A DNA stretch of 64,000 nucleotides from Streptomyces varsoviensis (GCF_000718635.1 NZ_JOBF01000024.1:1-64000), one strand, 5' to 3'. Shown: positions 44,311 through 52,994, counted from the first letter of the stretch. A program made the numbers and translations. Notes: a model not told the origin generated them from the letters alone.

Positions 44311-45350
44311 GCCGCCTCCAGGACGAACAGATACGTGTGCGGGGCGCCGAACGGCACCGTGCGGCGCAGCCGCATCCCGCCCCGCTCGAAGAGCCGCTCG
44401 TACGCCTCGCGGGTGTGGATCGGCACGCCCATCAGCGCGTGGGCGAGTTCGAAGCCGCTGGAGAAGACCGGCAGCCGGGAGTCCTCGCCCTCCCCGCGCG
44501 GCCGGATCGTGGTGTCGCCGAGCAGGAAGGTGTGCGCCTGCGGGAAGGCCTTGCGCAGCCGGGGGACGACCTCCTCGCGGCGCCGGGGATCGGCCAGCAG
44601 GTCGTGCAGGAACATGAAGCTCATCACGACGTCCGCCGTGTCGCCGCCGTCGACCTCGTGGTCCTTGAAGAGGATGTCGAGCACGTCCGCGCAGACCGGC
44701 TGTACGACGCCGGCGAGGCCGTGCCCGGCGACCGTCTCGTGCGCGAGCTCGGTGGCGGGCCGGCTGATGTCGACGCCGATGCCGCGGCTGCCGGGCCGGT
44801 CCTTGACCAGCCGGGAGACCCGCTCGCTGATGCCCGCGCCGAGGTCGACGAGGGTGTGGAAGTCGATGCGGGCGATCTCCTCGTCGAGGATGTGGCGCAT
44901 CAGCGCGGTGTCCGCCTGCGCGGAGCCGAGCGCGACCATGGCCTCGTCGCGGTGCAGGTCGGCGCCGAACCGGCGGTCGCCGCGGGCGAGCGGCGCCGCG
45001 TTGGCGAAGACATCGTGGTAACCGCCGACGCCCCAGGTGAAGAAGCCCAGGGCCCGGACGGCGTCCTCGCCGACGGCGGTCGCCCGGACCTGGCCGCCGT
45101 GGACATCGAGGTACCCGAAGGAGTCCGCGGCCCGTACGAGCGCCTGGAAGACGGCGGGGTCCAGCGCGTGCTGCTCGCAGTACGCGGAGATGTCGAGCGT
45201 GTGCTCCGCCGCCAACCGCTGGAAGACGCCCAGCCTCTCCAGCGCGTGCAGGACGTTGGCGCAGATGTAGCCGTTGAAGGCGGTGTCCGGATTCAGCGGG
45301 GCCAGTGCCTGGCCCCGCCACTGTGCGGGGAGTGCGTGTGCCGACGACAA
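44307..45350 (-). CDS. C-methyltransferase, MarI/StnQ1-like (indolepyruvate beta-methylation)
   Basis: A 347-residue SAM enzyme. The N-terminal part has helical NGYICANVLHALERLGVFQRL and YCEQHALDPAVFQALVRAADS; the Rossmann core has LVDLGAGISERVSRLV, VDISRPATELAHE and VVMSFMFLHDLL. Length and order match indolepyruvate C-methyltransferases of the MarI/PsmD type. It heads a four-gene minus-strand operon (methyltransferase, cupin, aminotransferase, VOC). The start is TTG 45350 with gagagg upstream; no better ATG exists. Confidence 0.85.
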   Translation of the reverse strand: MSSAHALPAQWRGQALAPLNPDTAFNGYICANVLHALERLGVFQRLAAEHTLDISAYCEQHALDPAVFQALVRAADSFGYLDVHGGQVRATAVGEDAVRALGFFTWGVGGYHDVFANAAPLARGDRRFGADLHRDEAMVALGSAQADTALMRHILDEEIARIDFHTLVDLGAGISERVSRLVKDRPGSRGIGVDISRPATELAHETVAGHGLAGVVQPVCADVLDILFKDHEVDGGDTADVVMSFMFLHDLLADPRRREEVVPRLRKAFPQAHTFLLGDTTIRPRGEGEDSRLPVFSSGFELAHALMGVPIHTREAYERLFERGGMRLRRTVPFGAPHTYLFVLEAA

Positions 45351-45488
45351 TTCACACCTCTCAGATCTTTCACCGCGGGTACCGGGGGCACCGGCGGGGC
45401 GATGGCGAGGACCGCCCCGGCCGGCGCCGTCCCGCGGCTGGGGGAGCGGCGGGCGGCCGTCAGCGGCCGCCCGGCGCGGGGAACGTGC

Positions 45489-46613
45489 TCAGGCCGGCAT
45501 CAGCGCCAGGTTGGTGGCGAGGGAGAAGGGGGTGAGGTCGATCTCCGGCGCGACGCCGCGGTGCAGATCGCGGATGACGCGGCCGGCGGTCGGCGCGTGG
45601 GCCAGGCCGTGGCCGGTGAAGCCGGCCGCGAAGAGGATCCGCTCGTGCTCGCCGTCGCCCCGGCCGAGCAGCCCCGACTTGGTGGGGGTGACGTCCAGCG
45701 TCCCGGTCCAGGCGCTGTGCAGCTTGGCGCCCGCCGCCTTCGGATACCACTTCGGCAGCTCCTCGACGGCCGCCTCGAACCAGACGTCCCGCAGGCCCTC
45801 CTGCTTGGAGATGCGCTCCAGGCCGACCAGGAAGCCCTTGCCGCGCCCCATCGTCTTCAGGCCGGAGACCGGGTGGAAGGTGAAGGGCATGTCGGTGTCG
45901 GCCTCGCGCTCGGCGAGCGGGTCGGTGTAGAGCAGCTCGGCGAACTGGCCCCACACCGGCAGCTCCATGCCGGCGAGCTTGGCGACCTCACCGCCCCACG
46001 GCCCGGCCGCGATGACGATCGAGTCCGCGGTGAACTCGCCCACGGTGGTGGACACGGCCCCGGTGCCGGCGTCGATGCCGGTCACCTCGGCGCCGGTCAG
46101 CAGCCGGGCGCCGAGCTTCGCCGCCGCGTCCGCGTACCCCTTGACCATCGCCTCCGGCTTGACGCGGTAGCACTCCGGGGACCAGACCGCCGCCTCGATG
46201 GTGGCGGCGTCCAGCCAGGGGTTGTACTCGACGGCCTGGGCGGCGGTGAGCAGCTTGACATCGGCGCCCGCCGCGCGGTGGGCCGGCAGCAGCGCCTCGA
46301 TCTCCGCCGTCTGCTCGGGGCTGGTCAGTATCGTCAGCAGGCCGAGGTGCTTGAGTCCGAGGTCGGTGTTCATCGTGGCCGCGAACGAGTTGAACTCGGT
46401 CAGGCCCCGGACCGCCAGCTCGCTGTCGTGCGGCTTCTTCGGGAAGTAGGTGCGGAACGCCCGCGCGGTCTGCGACGTGGTGGCCGTGCCGAACTGGTCC
46501 TTCTCCAGCAGGAGTACGTCGATGCCGGCCTTGGCGCAGTGGTAGGCGATCGACACGCCGACCACGCCGCCGCCGATGATCAGCAGCTCGGTGGAGTTCT
46601 TACGGTCAGGCAT
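45489..46613 (-). CDS. SolA-type FAD amine oxidase (DAO family), copy 1
   Basis: A 374-residue D-amino-acid-oxidase-family flavoprotein. ELLIIGGGVVGVSIAYHCAKAG binds FAD, AAGPWGGEVAKLAG and FAAGFTGHGLAHAPTAGR complete the FAD site. The Cys that anchors FAD covalently in monomeric sarcosine oxidase is not present (the region reads SAWTGTLDVTPTK), so FAD is probably non-covalent. It may oxidise a secondary amine such as a tetrahydro-beta-carboline, giving aromatisation. ATG 46613 has gaggag upstream and overlaps the Pictet-Spenglerase stop by 8 bp, which supports a coupled step. Confidence 0.87.
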   Translation of the reverse strand: MPDRKNSTELLIIGGGVVGVSIAYHCAKAGIDVLLLEKDQFGTATTSQTARAFRTYFPKKPHDSELAVRGLTEFNSFAATMNTDLGLKHLGLLTILTSPEQTAEIEALLPAHRAAGADVKLLTAAQAVEYNPWLDAATIEAAVWSPECYRVKPEAMVKGYADAAAKLGARLLTGAEVTGIDAGTGAVSTTVGEFTADSIVIAAGPWGGEVAKLAGMELPVWGQFAELLYTDPLAEREADTDMPFTFHPVSGLKTMGRGKGFLVGLERISKQEGLRDVWFEAAVEELPKWYPKAAGAKLHSAWTGTLDVTPTKSGLLGRGDGEHERILFAAGFTGHGLAHAPTAGRVIRDLHRGVAPEIDLTPFSLATNLALMPA

Positions 46614-47565
46614 GCGCGCTCCTCGTGATGTTCGGGCGGAACGTCCAGGTGTCGCCCTCCAGCTCCCATGGGAAGAGCTGGAGGTTCCAGGCACCGAGGG
46701 CGTTGGTGTAGGTGGCCATGTGGGAGAGCAGCGCGATGAAGTCCTCCTTGGAGGAGGTCTCCCCGATGGCGGCGACCACCTCCTGGGTGAGGTCCCACAG
46801 CGTGTTCAGCCCGCAATAGCCGAGGAATTCGGTGGGCTTGACGAGCAGGATCTTGGCCAGCTCGACCAGCGCGGAGAGCGGCACGTCGGTCAGCCGGGCG
46901 GCCCGTACCAGCCCGGTGTGGGACACGTAACCCAGCGGCCGCGTCTCGCCGTTGATGCACACGAGCGTGGTCAGCACCGAGCCCTTGGTGCCGGCCCCGG
47001 TGTCGAAGCGGCCCTCGTGCGCGGCGATCAGCTCGTCGGTCGGCTCGATCAGGACCCGCTCGGTCTCCGCGGCGATCCGCTCGATCAGGTCGCGGGCCCG
47101 CGCGGACTCCGCCGGCATCCGCCGCACCCCATGGCCGGCCTCGCCGTCCACCCGGCGCACCTGCGCGAGGATCGGGGCGCCATCGCCGTGCACGGCGTCC
47201 CAGACCATCTGGCCGACCTTCGGCAGCACGTCGAGGTCTTCCGGGACGACGGAGCCGATCGGCGCGGTGGGCATCGGCTCGGTCAGCTCGCCGTATTTGA
47301 TGGTGAGGTGCTGCACCGCGGAACAGAACACGGTGCCGTCGGGCTGGATCTTGCGGTCGACCTTGTGGTCCGGCACCGCGTGGAGGAGGTCGTGGGCCGG
47401 CGGAACGTGATAAATGCAGTCACCGGCCACGAGCGCATGCCCCTGCAATGTCTGATAAGGCAGCGACGCCCAGAGCGGTTCGACGAGTTGGGCATTGCGG
47501 CGTTCGTCGAGAGTGATGCGCACCTTGGCGCCGATCGACGGCCAGGCGATCTCGATTTGACGCAT
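46606..47565 (-). CDS. Pictet-Spenglerase, McbB/StnK2-type (cucumopine-synthase family)
   Basis: A 319-residue protein with a cyclophilin-like N-terminal half and a helical-bundle C-terminal half (DVPLSALVELAKILLVKPTEFLGYCG). It belongs to the family of cucumopine synthase and McbB/KslB/StnK2, which condense Trp-type amines with aldehydes or ketones to beta-carbolines. From memory, McbB uses Arg72, His87 and Glu97; here Arg71 (VDRKIQ), His86 (VQHLTI) and Glu96 (ELTEP) fall at the same spacing, shifted by one. Beta-methyltryptophan from the adjacent operon is the likely amine. ATG 47565 has ggggtagga upstream; the gene is coupled to the amine oxidase. Confidence 0.85.
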   Translation of the reverse strand: MRQIEIAWPSIGAKVRITLDERRNAQLVEPLWASLPYQTLQGHALVAGDCIYHVPPAHDLLHAVPDHKVDRKIQPDGTVFCSAVQHLTIKYGELTEPMPTAPIGSVVPEDLDVLPKVGQMVWDAVHGDGAPILAQVRRVDGEAGHGVRRMPAESARARDLIERIAAETERVLIEPTDELIAAHEGRFDTGAGTKGSVLTTLVCINGETRPLGYVSHTGLVRAARLTDVPLSALVELAKILLVKPTEFLGYCGLNTLWDLTQEVVAAIGETSSKEDFIALLSHMATYTNALGAWNLQLFPWELEGDTWTFRPNITRSAHA

Positions 47566-47791
47566 TATTCCTACCCCGTTCTACGGTTCGGAGGGCCGGT
47601 TGGACAGCGACATCGGGAAGCTATCAGCGGCCGTAATCGCACGGTAGGGAAATTTGCTCCGGCCCCCGGAAAGGCCGCTTACTTTGTCACGTCGATATCC
47701 CGGTGATAAAGCTGGTGTTTGTCAGTTCGGCGGGCGCCGCCGGGCCTTTTTTGGTATTTCGGGGCCCGACTTGACACAGCCGGGGGCCGGT

Positions 47792-48913
47792 TTATTCCCC
47801 GGCTCGGGAATTCTCAGCGGTGAGTGCGAACGGCGTGAGATCGACGCCGGGGGAGCGGCCGAGGTACAGATCGCGGATGATCCGGCCGGTGGCGGGCGCC
47901 TGGCCGAGATCCTGACCGGTGTACCCGGCCGCGACGAAGATCCGCTCGTACGCGCCGCCCGCCCGGCCGATGCACGCCGTACGCGCCGGGGTCACGTCCA
48001 CCGTCCCCGTCCAGGCGCTGTGCAGTCCTGCGCCCCGGAGCCTCGGGTACCGCGTGGCCAGCTCCTCGGCGGCCTCCTTGAACCACACGTCCCGCAGCCC
48101 CTCCTCCCGGGAGACGCGCTCCAGGCCGACGAGGAAGGACCGGCCGGCGCCCAGCGTCTTCAGCCCGGAGGCCGGGTGCACGGTGAAGGGGACGTCCAGC
48201 GCGCCGCCCTCGGAGGCGATCGGATCGGTGCGGAACAGCTCGGCGGTCTGCGCCCACAGCGGCAGCTCCAGCCCGGCCGACGCCGCGAGTTCGCCGCTGC
48301 CCGCCTCCGCCGCGAGGACCACGGCCTCCGCGGCGAACTCCCCGCGGGTCGTCGCGACGCGCCCGCTCCCCGCGTCCAGCCCGGTCACCGTTTGGCCGGT
48401 CAGCAGCCGGGCGCCGTGCTCCCGCGCGCCCGCGGCGTAACCCCGTACCACCGTGTCCACGTCGAGGAGGTACGACTGCGGGCACCAGAACGCGGTCCCG
48501 GCGCCGGCCGGGTCCAGCCAGGGGTGGCGCGCGCGGGCCTGGTCCGGGGTCAGCGGTTCCAGCGCCACGCCGGCGGCGCGCTGGTCCGCCGCCTCCCGCT
48601 CCAGCTCCGCGGCCTCCGCCGGGCCGGTCGGCACCACCAGCCATCCGACGTCCGAGACCACCAGGTCGGCGCCCCCGGCCGGTTCGAACGCGCGGTACTC
48701 CGCGAGGCCACGCACCGTCAGCTCGGAGTTGTGGACCTTGCCCGGCTGGTACGTGCGGACCGGGCGGGGGGCCGGCGCCGCGGCGGCCCCGGCGGCGCTC
48801 GGATCGAGCAGGACGGCGTCGATGCCCGCCCGCGCGCAGTGATAGGCGATCGACAGCGCCGTCACGCCGCCGCCGATGATCAGCATGTCCGTGGTGTTCC
48901 GTCGGCCGGGCAT
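47792..48913 (-). CDS. SolA-type FAD amine oxidase, divergent copy 2
   Basis: A 373-residue paralogue of the oxidase at 45489, located on the other side of the Pictet-Spenglerase gene. The FAD motif MLIIGGGVTALSIAYHCARAG is intact, but the AGPWGG segment of copy 1 is AEAGSGE, and GFTGHGL is GYTGQDL. It may therefore have a different substrate or reduced activity. The variable loop at residues 43-52 is Ala/Pro-rich (AAGAAAAPAPRP). ATG 48913 follows a ggggggct site. Ancestry is probably a tandem duplication followed by divergence. Confidence 0.82.
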   Translation of the reverse strand: MPGRRNTTDMLIIGGGVTALSIAYHCARAGIDAVLLDPSAAGAAAAPAPRPVRTYQPGKVHNSELTVRGLAEYRAFEPAGGADLVVSDVGWLVVPTGPAEAAELEREAADQRAAGVALEPLTPDQARARHPWLDPAGAGTAFWCPQSYLLDVDTVVRGYAAGAREHGARLLTGQTVTGLDAGSGRVATTRGEFAAEAVVLAAEAGSGELAASAGLELPLWAQTAELFRTDPIASEGGALDVPFTVHPASGLKTLGAGRSFLVGLERVSREEGLRDVWFKEAAEELATRYPRLRGAGLHSAWTGTVDVTPARTACIGRAGGAYERIFVAAGYTGQDLGQAPATGRIIRDLYLGRSPGVDLTPFALTAENSRAGE

Positions 48914-48937
48914 GAGCCCCCCTGTCGATGAGGATTT

Positions 48938-48969
48938 CGGGTATCGGGAATTCAGGTGTCGGGAATTCA
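48938..48969 (+). repeat. Direct repeat upstream of amine oxidase copy 2
   Basis: Two copies of ggtrtcgggaattcag in the short gap between the amine oxidase start and the end of the ParB-transposase fusion gene. Could be a regulatory direct repeat; nothing else supports it. Confidence 0.4.
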
Positions 48970-48984
48970 GAAGAGGCGGCGGTG

Positions 48985-51006
48985 TCACGCGTGGACGGAC
49001 CGGTAGTCGGTCCGGGCCAGCAGCCGTACGAGATGCGCGATGGACGCGAGCGTGACGTGCCGGTGCCAGCCCGGAAAGGACCGGCCGCTGAAATCCCAGA
49101 TGCCGACGTTCCGGGAAACCGATTCCAGATCCCGGTCCACCCGGCGTACCAGCGTCGCCAATTTCAGTACGGTCGCGGCCGACACCGTCGTCAGCGTCGT
49201 CAGCCACAGCTCCTCGCACACGTTCTCGCCCGCCGGGCTGACCGCGATCAGCCGCAGCGGGGCCGCCGCCCCCGGATGCCGCTGGTCGGCGCCGGCGGGC
49301 CACTGGACGTCGACGGTGGTGATCAAGTGGCCCCGCTCGACCGCGGGACCGGGGCCGCCGACCGGCCGGCGGCGGAACCGGGCCGCCTCCGCGATCCGGC
49401 GCGCGGACAGCGGCCCGGGTATCCGGTGCCCGGCCAGCGCCGGGTCCTTGACCCGTAACGGCAGGGTCGCCGAGACCCGTACGAGCAGGGGCACTTCGGC
49501 GGCGTACAGCGGCCACAGGAGCTGGGCGCTCTCCATGTCGCGCCCGTCGAGCACCACCGGCCGGTCGGGGCCCCCGGCGCGGGCCGAGACGCGCAGCAGG
49601 GCCTGGGTCGTGCACTCGCCGAGGGACTCGCCGCCGATGCCCTCGGGCATCCCCGCCCGCGCGCGGCGGTGCGCGTCCTCGACCCACTCCCTGGGCACCT
49701 GGAGGCGCCAGCTCACCGGGGTGCCGGCGGTTTCGGAGACCGCGAGGACGCCGACCGCCTGCTGGCCGTTGACGGCCTTGCCCCGCGTCGGGCAGAACCG
49801 CCGGCTCACCGCCACGGCCTGCCGGCCCGCCTTGGGGATCAGCACCGGGCGGATCACCCACGCCTCGGGCTCCATGGTCCGCGCCACGTACCGGGTGAGC
49901 GCGGTGCGGACCGGTTCCCAGTCCCAGGTGGAGTCGCTGATGAAGTGGTGCAGCCGCTGGTCGATGCCGGGGGCGTCGGCGAAGGCCGCGATGTTCCGGA
50001 TGGTCTTGCGGCCGGGGGTGTCCAGCAGGCCCCGCAGATACTGGCGGGCCCTCAGCCGCTGGTCGCGCCGGGTGAGCGTGGCGAACAGCTCGTCGCAGAC
50101 CCGGTCGAGTACCAGCTCCGTCGCGTCCGCCGCCTCGGCCCGCGCCCGCCGGGGCGCGAGGTCGCCGGGGGCGCGCGGCGCCGGGACCGCCGGGCCCCCG
50201 GGCGCCGGGACGGCCGAAGCGGGCGTCGGGACCGCCGGGACCGCCGGCGGCGGGGCGGCCGAAGCGGGCGGCGCCGCTGCCGGGCTCCGCGGGCCGCTGC
50301 CGTACGGAACGCCGGGCAGCTCCGGCAGGCCCCGGCGGAGCCGGTTCAGCACGTCGACGACGGCACGCGGATCGAGTTGGAACTCCCGCGCCACCTGGTG
50401 GACCGGCGCGCTGGGCAGCGGCGCCGGGGCCCTGCCGGGGAGCGCGGGGCGCACCGGCGGCGCGGCCGGGCGGGGGCGCTCCAGCGGGACCAGATTGGCC
50501 GGCGGCGCGTCGGGAACGCCCAGGCCGCCGCGGAGCGCGCGTACGGTCCTCGGGTCGAGTCCGGTCACCGAGGCGATCGTGCGGTCCGGCCAGTGCGGGC
50601 GGGAACCGAGGATGCGGGTGGCCGCCACGGTGCGGTCGTCGAACGAGAGGGGCATGCCGTGCCGGGCGTTGGACGCCACCGCGGCGACGAACGCGTCCTC
50701 CTCGTCCCCGTCGAAGAAGACGACCTCGATCGACTGGTCGCCGCGGAGCTTCGCGGCCTTCAGCCGGTGCATTCCGTCCAGAATCCGCATCGTCTCGCGG
50801 TGTACGGAGATGGGCGGGAGGTCGAACGGCGACTGGGCGAGCGTGGTGACGTATTCCTGGTCTTCGCCGTGCGCCCGGAGGTTTTCCCCGCGCCGCAGAA
50901 TGCGGATGGGAATCGTATAGGTCCGCGGGGGCGTCGGCGGCTCCGGCGGAGAAACGGCCCCGCTCGCGCTCTCGGCGTGAGTGACCGCAGCTTGATCCCA
51001 GCGCAT
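48985..51006 (-). CDS. StrR-like ParB domain fused to an IS701-type transposase-like domain
   Basis: A 673-residue fusion. Residues 28-160 form a ParB-N/HTH module homologous to the StrR-like regulator at 30152 (LPPISVHRETMRILDGMHRLKAAKLRG; DRTIASVTGLDPRTVRAL). Residues 165-290 are a Pro/Ala linker. Residues 300-640 resemble IS701-family transposases (RQYLRGLLDTPGRKTIRNIA, LHHFISDSTWDWEPV, IPKAGRQAVAVSRRF). The position of the first catalytic Asp (usually DETGF-K) reads IRPVLIPKAG, so transposition activity is unlikely. Probably a domesticated regulator. Codon 517 is TTA (49458-49456), so it may need bldA. ATG 51006 follows gagggga. Confidence 0.85.
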   Translation of the reverse strand: MRWDQAAVTHAESASGAVSPPEPPTPPRTYTIPIRILRRGENLRAHGEDQEYVTTLAQSPFDLPPISVHRETMRILDGMHRLKAAKLRGDQSIEVVFFDGDEEDAFVAAVASNARHGMPLSFDDRTVAATRILGSRPHWPDRTIASVTGLDPRTVRALRGGLGVPDAPPANLVPLERPRPAAPPVRPALPGRAPAPLPSAPVHQVAREFQLDPRAVVDVLNRLRRGLPELPGVPYGSGPRSPAAAPPASAAPPPAVPAVPTPASAVPAPGGPAVPAPRAPGDLAPRRARAEAADATELVLDRVCDELFATLTRRDQRLRARQYLRGLLDTPGRKTIRNIAAFADAPGIDQRLHHFISDSTWDWEPVRTALTRYVARTMEPEAWVIRPVLIPKAGRQAVAVSRRFCPTRGKAVNGQQAVGVLAVSETAGTPVSWRLQVPREWVEDAHRRARAGMPEGIGGESLGECTTQALLRVSARAGGPDRPVVLDGRDMESAQLLWPLYAAEVPLLVRVSATLPLRVKDPALAGHRIPGPLSARRIAEAARFRRRPVGGPGPAVERGHLITTVDVQWPAGADQRHPGAAAPLRLIAVSPAGENVCEELWLTTLTTVSAATVLKLATLVRRVDRDLESVSRNVGIWDFSGRSFPGWHRHVTLASIAHLVRLLARTDYRSVHA

Positions 51007-51806
51007 CGGTGTCCCCTCATCCAGTGAGTCCGTAACGGTGTGCCTGGAGAACGCGAAAAGGTGGGGTGGCCGGGACGGTTGAGCCGCACGCCCGACGCGT
51101 GAGGGAACTCCGCCACGCGGAGCGGACTCCGCCACGCGGGTACTGGATTTCGAGAGATTCCCCCGCGAATCCCCGGTTCCTGCTGAATTGGCCGATCTTG
51201 TCTCAGGTTATACAGGCCCTCGACGGACAACAAGTGCGAAATGACCACCGCGCCGACCGGGCCGCGAATTCCCTCTTCCCAGTCGGACGGGGCCAGTTGA
51301 ACGGTCCAGTTGAACGAACCACGTGAACGGGCCGGGCGAGCGGACCAGTTGAACGGACCAGTCGGACGGGGCGGCCTCCGAATGCCCAGTCGGACAGAAG
51401 ACGTCGAAACCGCGGAATGCAAGGCCGCGGCCGGCAGCCGTTCCGGACGCTACGTCGCGCCGACACCGCCCGCAACCAAGTGGTGCGGCCACCCAACCGC
51501 TCGGCAGCATTACCGGAACCGCCGGAGAGGCGGCCCGCCGGCCACCGGATTTCCCTTCCGGGGCGCCCCGGACACGCGCCCCGCGGCGGACCTGATGTGG
51601 AAGCACCTCACCTGACACAGACCCCGACGGACATTGGCCCCGCCGCGCGACGGCCATAAGACTGAAGCGCAATCAGCCGACCACTCGACCGATGAGGCCC
51701 GACCGCGCCGTTCCGCCGCCGCGCCGGCTTTCGCCGACGGCCCATGCCGCCGAATCCCGGCGATCCGCGCGGCCGGACATCCGTCGGGCAAGTCCGGGAG
51801 ATCACC
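51007..51806. other. 800-bp divergent control region, fusion regulator / aminoshikimate operon
   Basis: No gene with support. It contains the 13-bp half-site array (51280-51395) and lower-GC DNA at 51170-51250. Shared control of the fusion regulator and the DAHP synthase operon is likely. Confidence 0.55.
51280..51395 (+). repeat. 13-bp periodic array of StrR-type half-sites
   Basis: Half-sites of the form cagtygrac start at 51280, 51294, 51307, 51346, 51359 and 51387, with a variant cacgtgaac at 51320. The spacing is 13 or 14 bp, and degenerate units fill the gaps near 51333 and 51373. Those at 51294, 51307 and 51346 (cagttgaac) match the right half of the StrR/NovG operator exactly. All are in one direction, with no left half 11 bp upstream, unlike classical StrR sites. 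Confidence 0.75.
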
Positions 51807-52994
51807 GTGCTCACTCGTTCATCGCTCAAGGACGCATCGGCCGCCGATCCCCTCGACCTGGAGCCGGGGCCGGCGGGACAGCAGCCCCAGTGGCCCGACG
51901 CGGCACTGGCCCGGCGGGTACGCGGCCAACTCGCCACCCTCCCGGGGCTGCTCGACATCGACGAGGTGCTCGCGCTGCGCACCCGGCTCGCCGCGGTCGC
52001 CGCCGGCGCCGCCCTGGTGATCCAGGCGGGCGACTGCGCGGAGGACCCCGCCGACTGCACCCCGGACGGCGTCGCCCGCAAGGCCGCGCTGCTGGCGCTC
52101 CTCGCGGACCGGATGGCGGAGAACACCGACCGGCCGGTGCTGCGGGTCGGCCGGCTGGCCGGGCAGTTCGCCAAGCCCCGCTCCGCGCCGACCGAACGCG
52201 TCGGCGGTCTCGAACTCCCCGCCTACCGCGGGTACATGGTGAACGCCCACGAACCCGACCCGGAGCGCCGGCGCCCCGACCCGGCCCGTATCCTCTCCGG
52301 CTACCGGCTCGCCGGCACCGTCCTGCGCCACTTGGGCCGGCCCGGCCGCGGCGGGCACCCGCCTACCGCGCCCGAGGTGTGGACCAGCCACGAGGCCCTG
52401 CTGCTCGACTACGAGCTGCCGATGGTGCGCCGCTCGGCGTCCGGCCGGGCCTGGCTGTCGTCCACCCACTGGCCGTGGATCGGCGAGCGCACCCGGCAGG
52501 CCGACGGCGCCCATGTCGCCCTGCTCGCCCAGGTCGTCAACCCCGTGGCCTGCAAGGTCGGCCCCGGCATGACGCCGGGTGAGCTGCTGGCCCTGTGCGA
52601 ACGGCTCGACCCGCGCCGGGAGCCGGGCCGGCTCACCCTGATCACCCGCATGGGGGCCGACGAGATCGGCGGCCGGCTGCCCGCCCTCGTCGCGGCGGTA
52701 CGGGCCGCCGGGCATCCGGTGATCTGGCTGTGCGACCCGATGCACGGCAACACCGTCACCACCCCGGACGGGCTCAAGACCCGGCTGCTGCCCCGGATCG
52801 TGCGGGAGGTGACCCGCTTCCAGGACGTCGTCGCGGGCGGCGGGCTGCACCTGGAGGCCACCCCCGACGACGTCACGGAATGCGCCTCGGTCTGGGCGGA
52901 CGTACCGCACGTCGGGGACCGGTACACCAGCCTCTGCGACCCGCGCCTCAACCCGGACCAGGCCGCCGCGGTCGTCTCGGCGTGGCGGGCCTGA
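51807..52994 (+). CDS. phzC: Class II 3-deoxy-7-phosphoheptulonate synthase (PhzC-like)
   Basis: A 395-residue type II DAHP synthase joining phosphoenolpyruvate and erythrose 4-phosphate. Family signatures are QQPQWPD at the N-terminus, IQAGDCAED, FAKPRS, WTSHEALLLDYE, NPVACKVGPGM, LITRMGAD, WLCDPMHGNT and HLEATPDDVTEC. A second, cluster-borne copy boosts shikimate flux, as in phenazine clusters. It is the first gene of the aminoshikimate operon. GTG 51807 follows gggagat; the ORF extends to 51744 without a better start. Confidence 0.93.
   Translation: MLTRSSLKDASAADPLDLEPGPAGQQPQWPDAALARRVRGQLATLPGLLDIDEVLALRTRLAAVAAGAALVIQAGDCAEDPADCTPDGVARKAALLALLADRMAENTDRPVLRVGRLAGQFAKPRSAPTERVGGLELPAYRGYMVNAHEPDPERRRPDPARILSGYRLAGTVLRHLGRPGRGGHPPTAPEVWTSHEALLLDYELPMVRRSASGRAWLSSTHWPWIGERTRQADGAHVALLAQVVNPVACKVGPGMTPGELLALCERLDPRREPGRLTLITRMGADEIGGRLPALVAAVRAAGHPVIWLCDPMHGNTVTTPDGLKTRLLPRIVREVTRFQDVVAGGGLHLEATPDDVTECASVWADVPHVGDRYTSLCDPRLNPDQAAAVVSAWRA

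Noticed and set aside
48985..51006. Active IS701-family insertion sequence
   Set aside because: The transposase-like region is fused behind a ParB/HTH module, the first catalytic Asp position is substituted, and I saw no terminal inverted repeats or target duplication.
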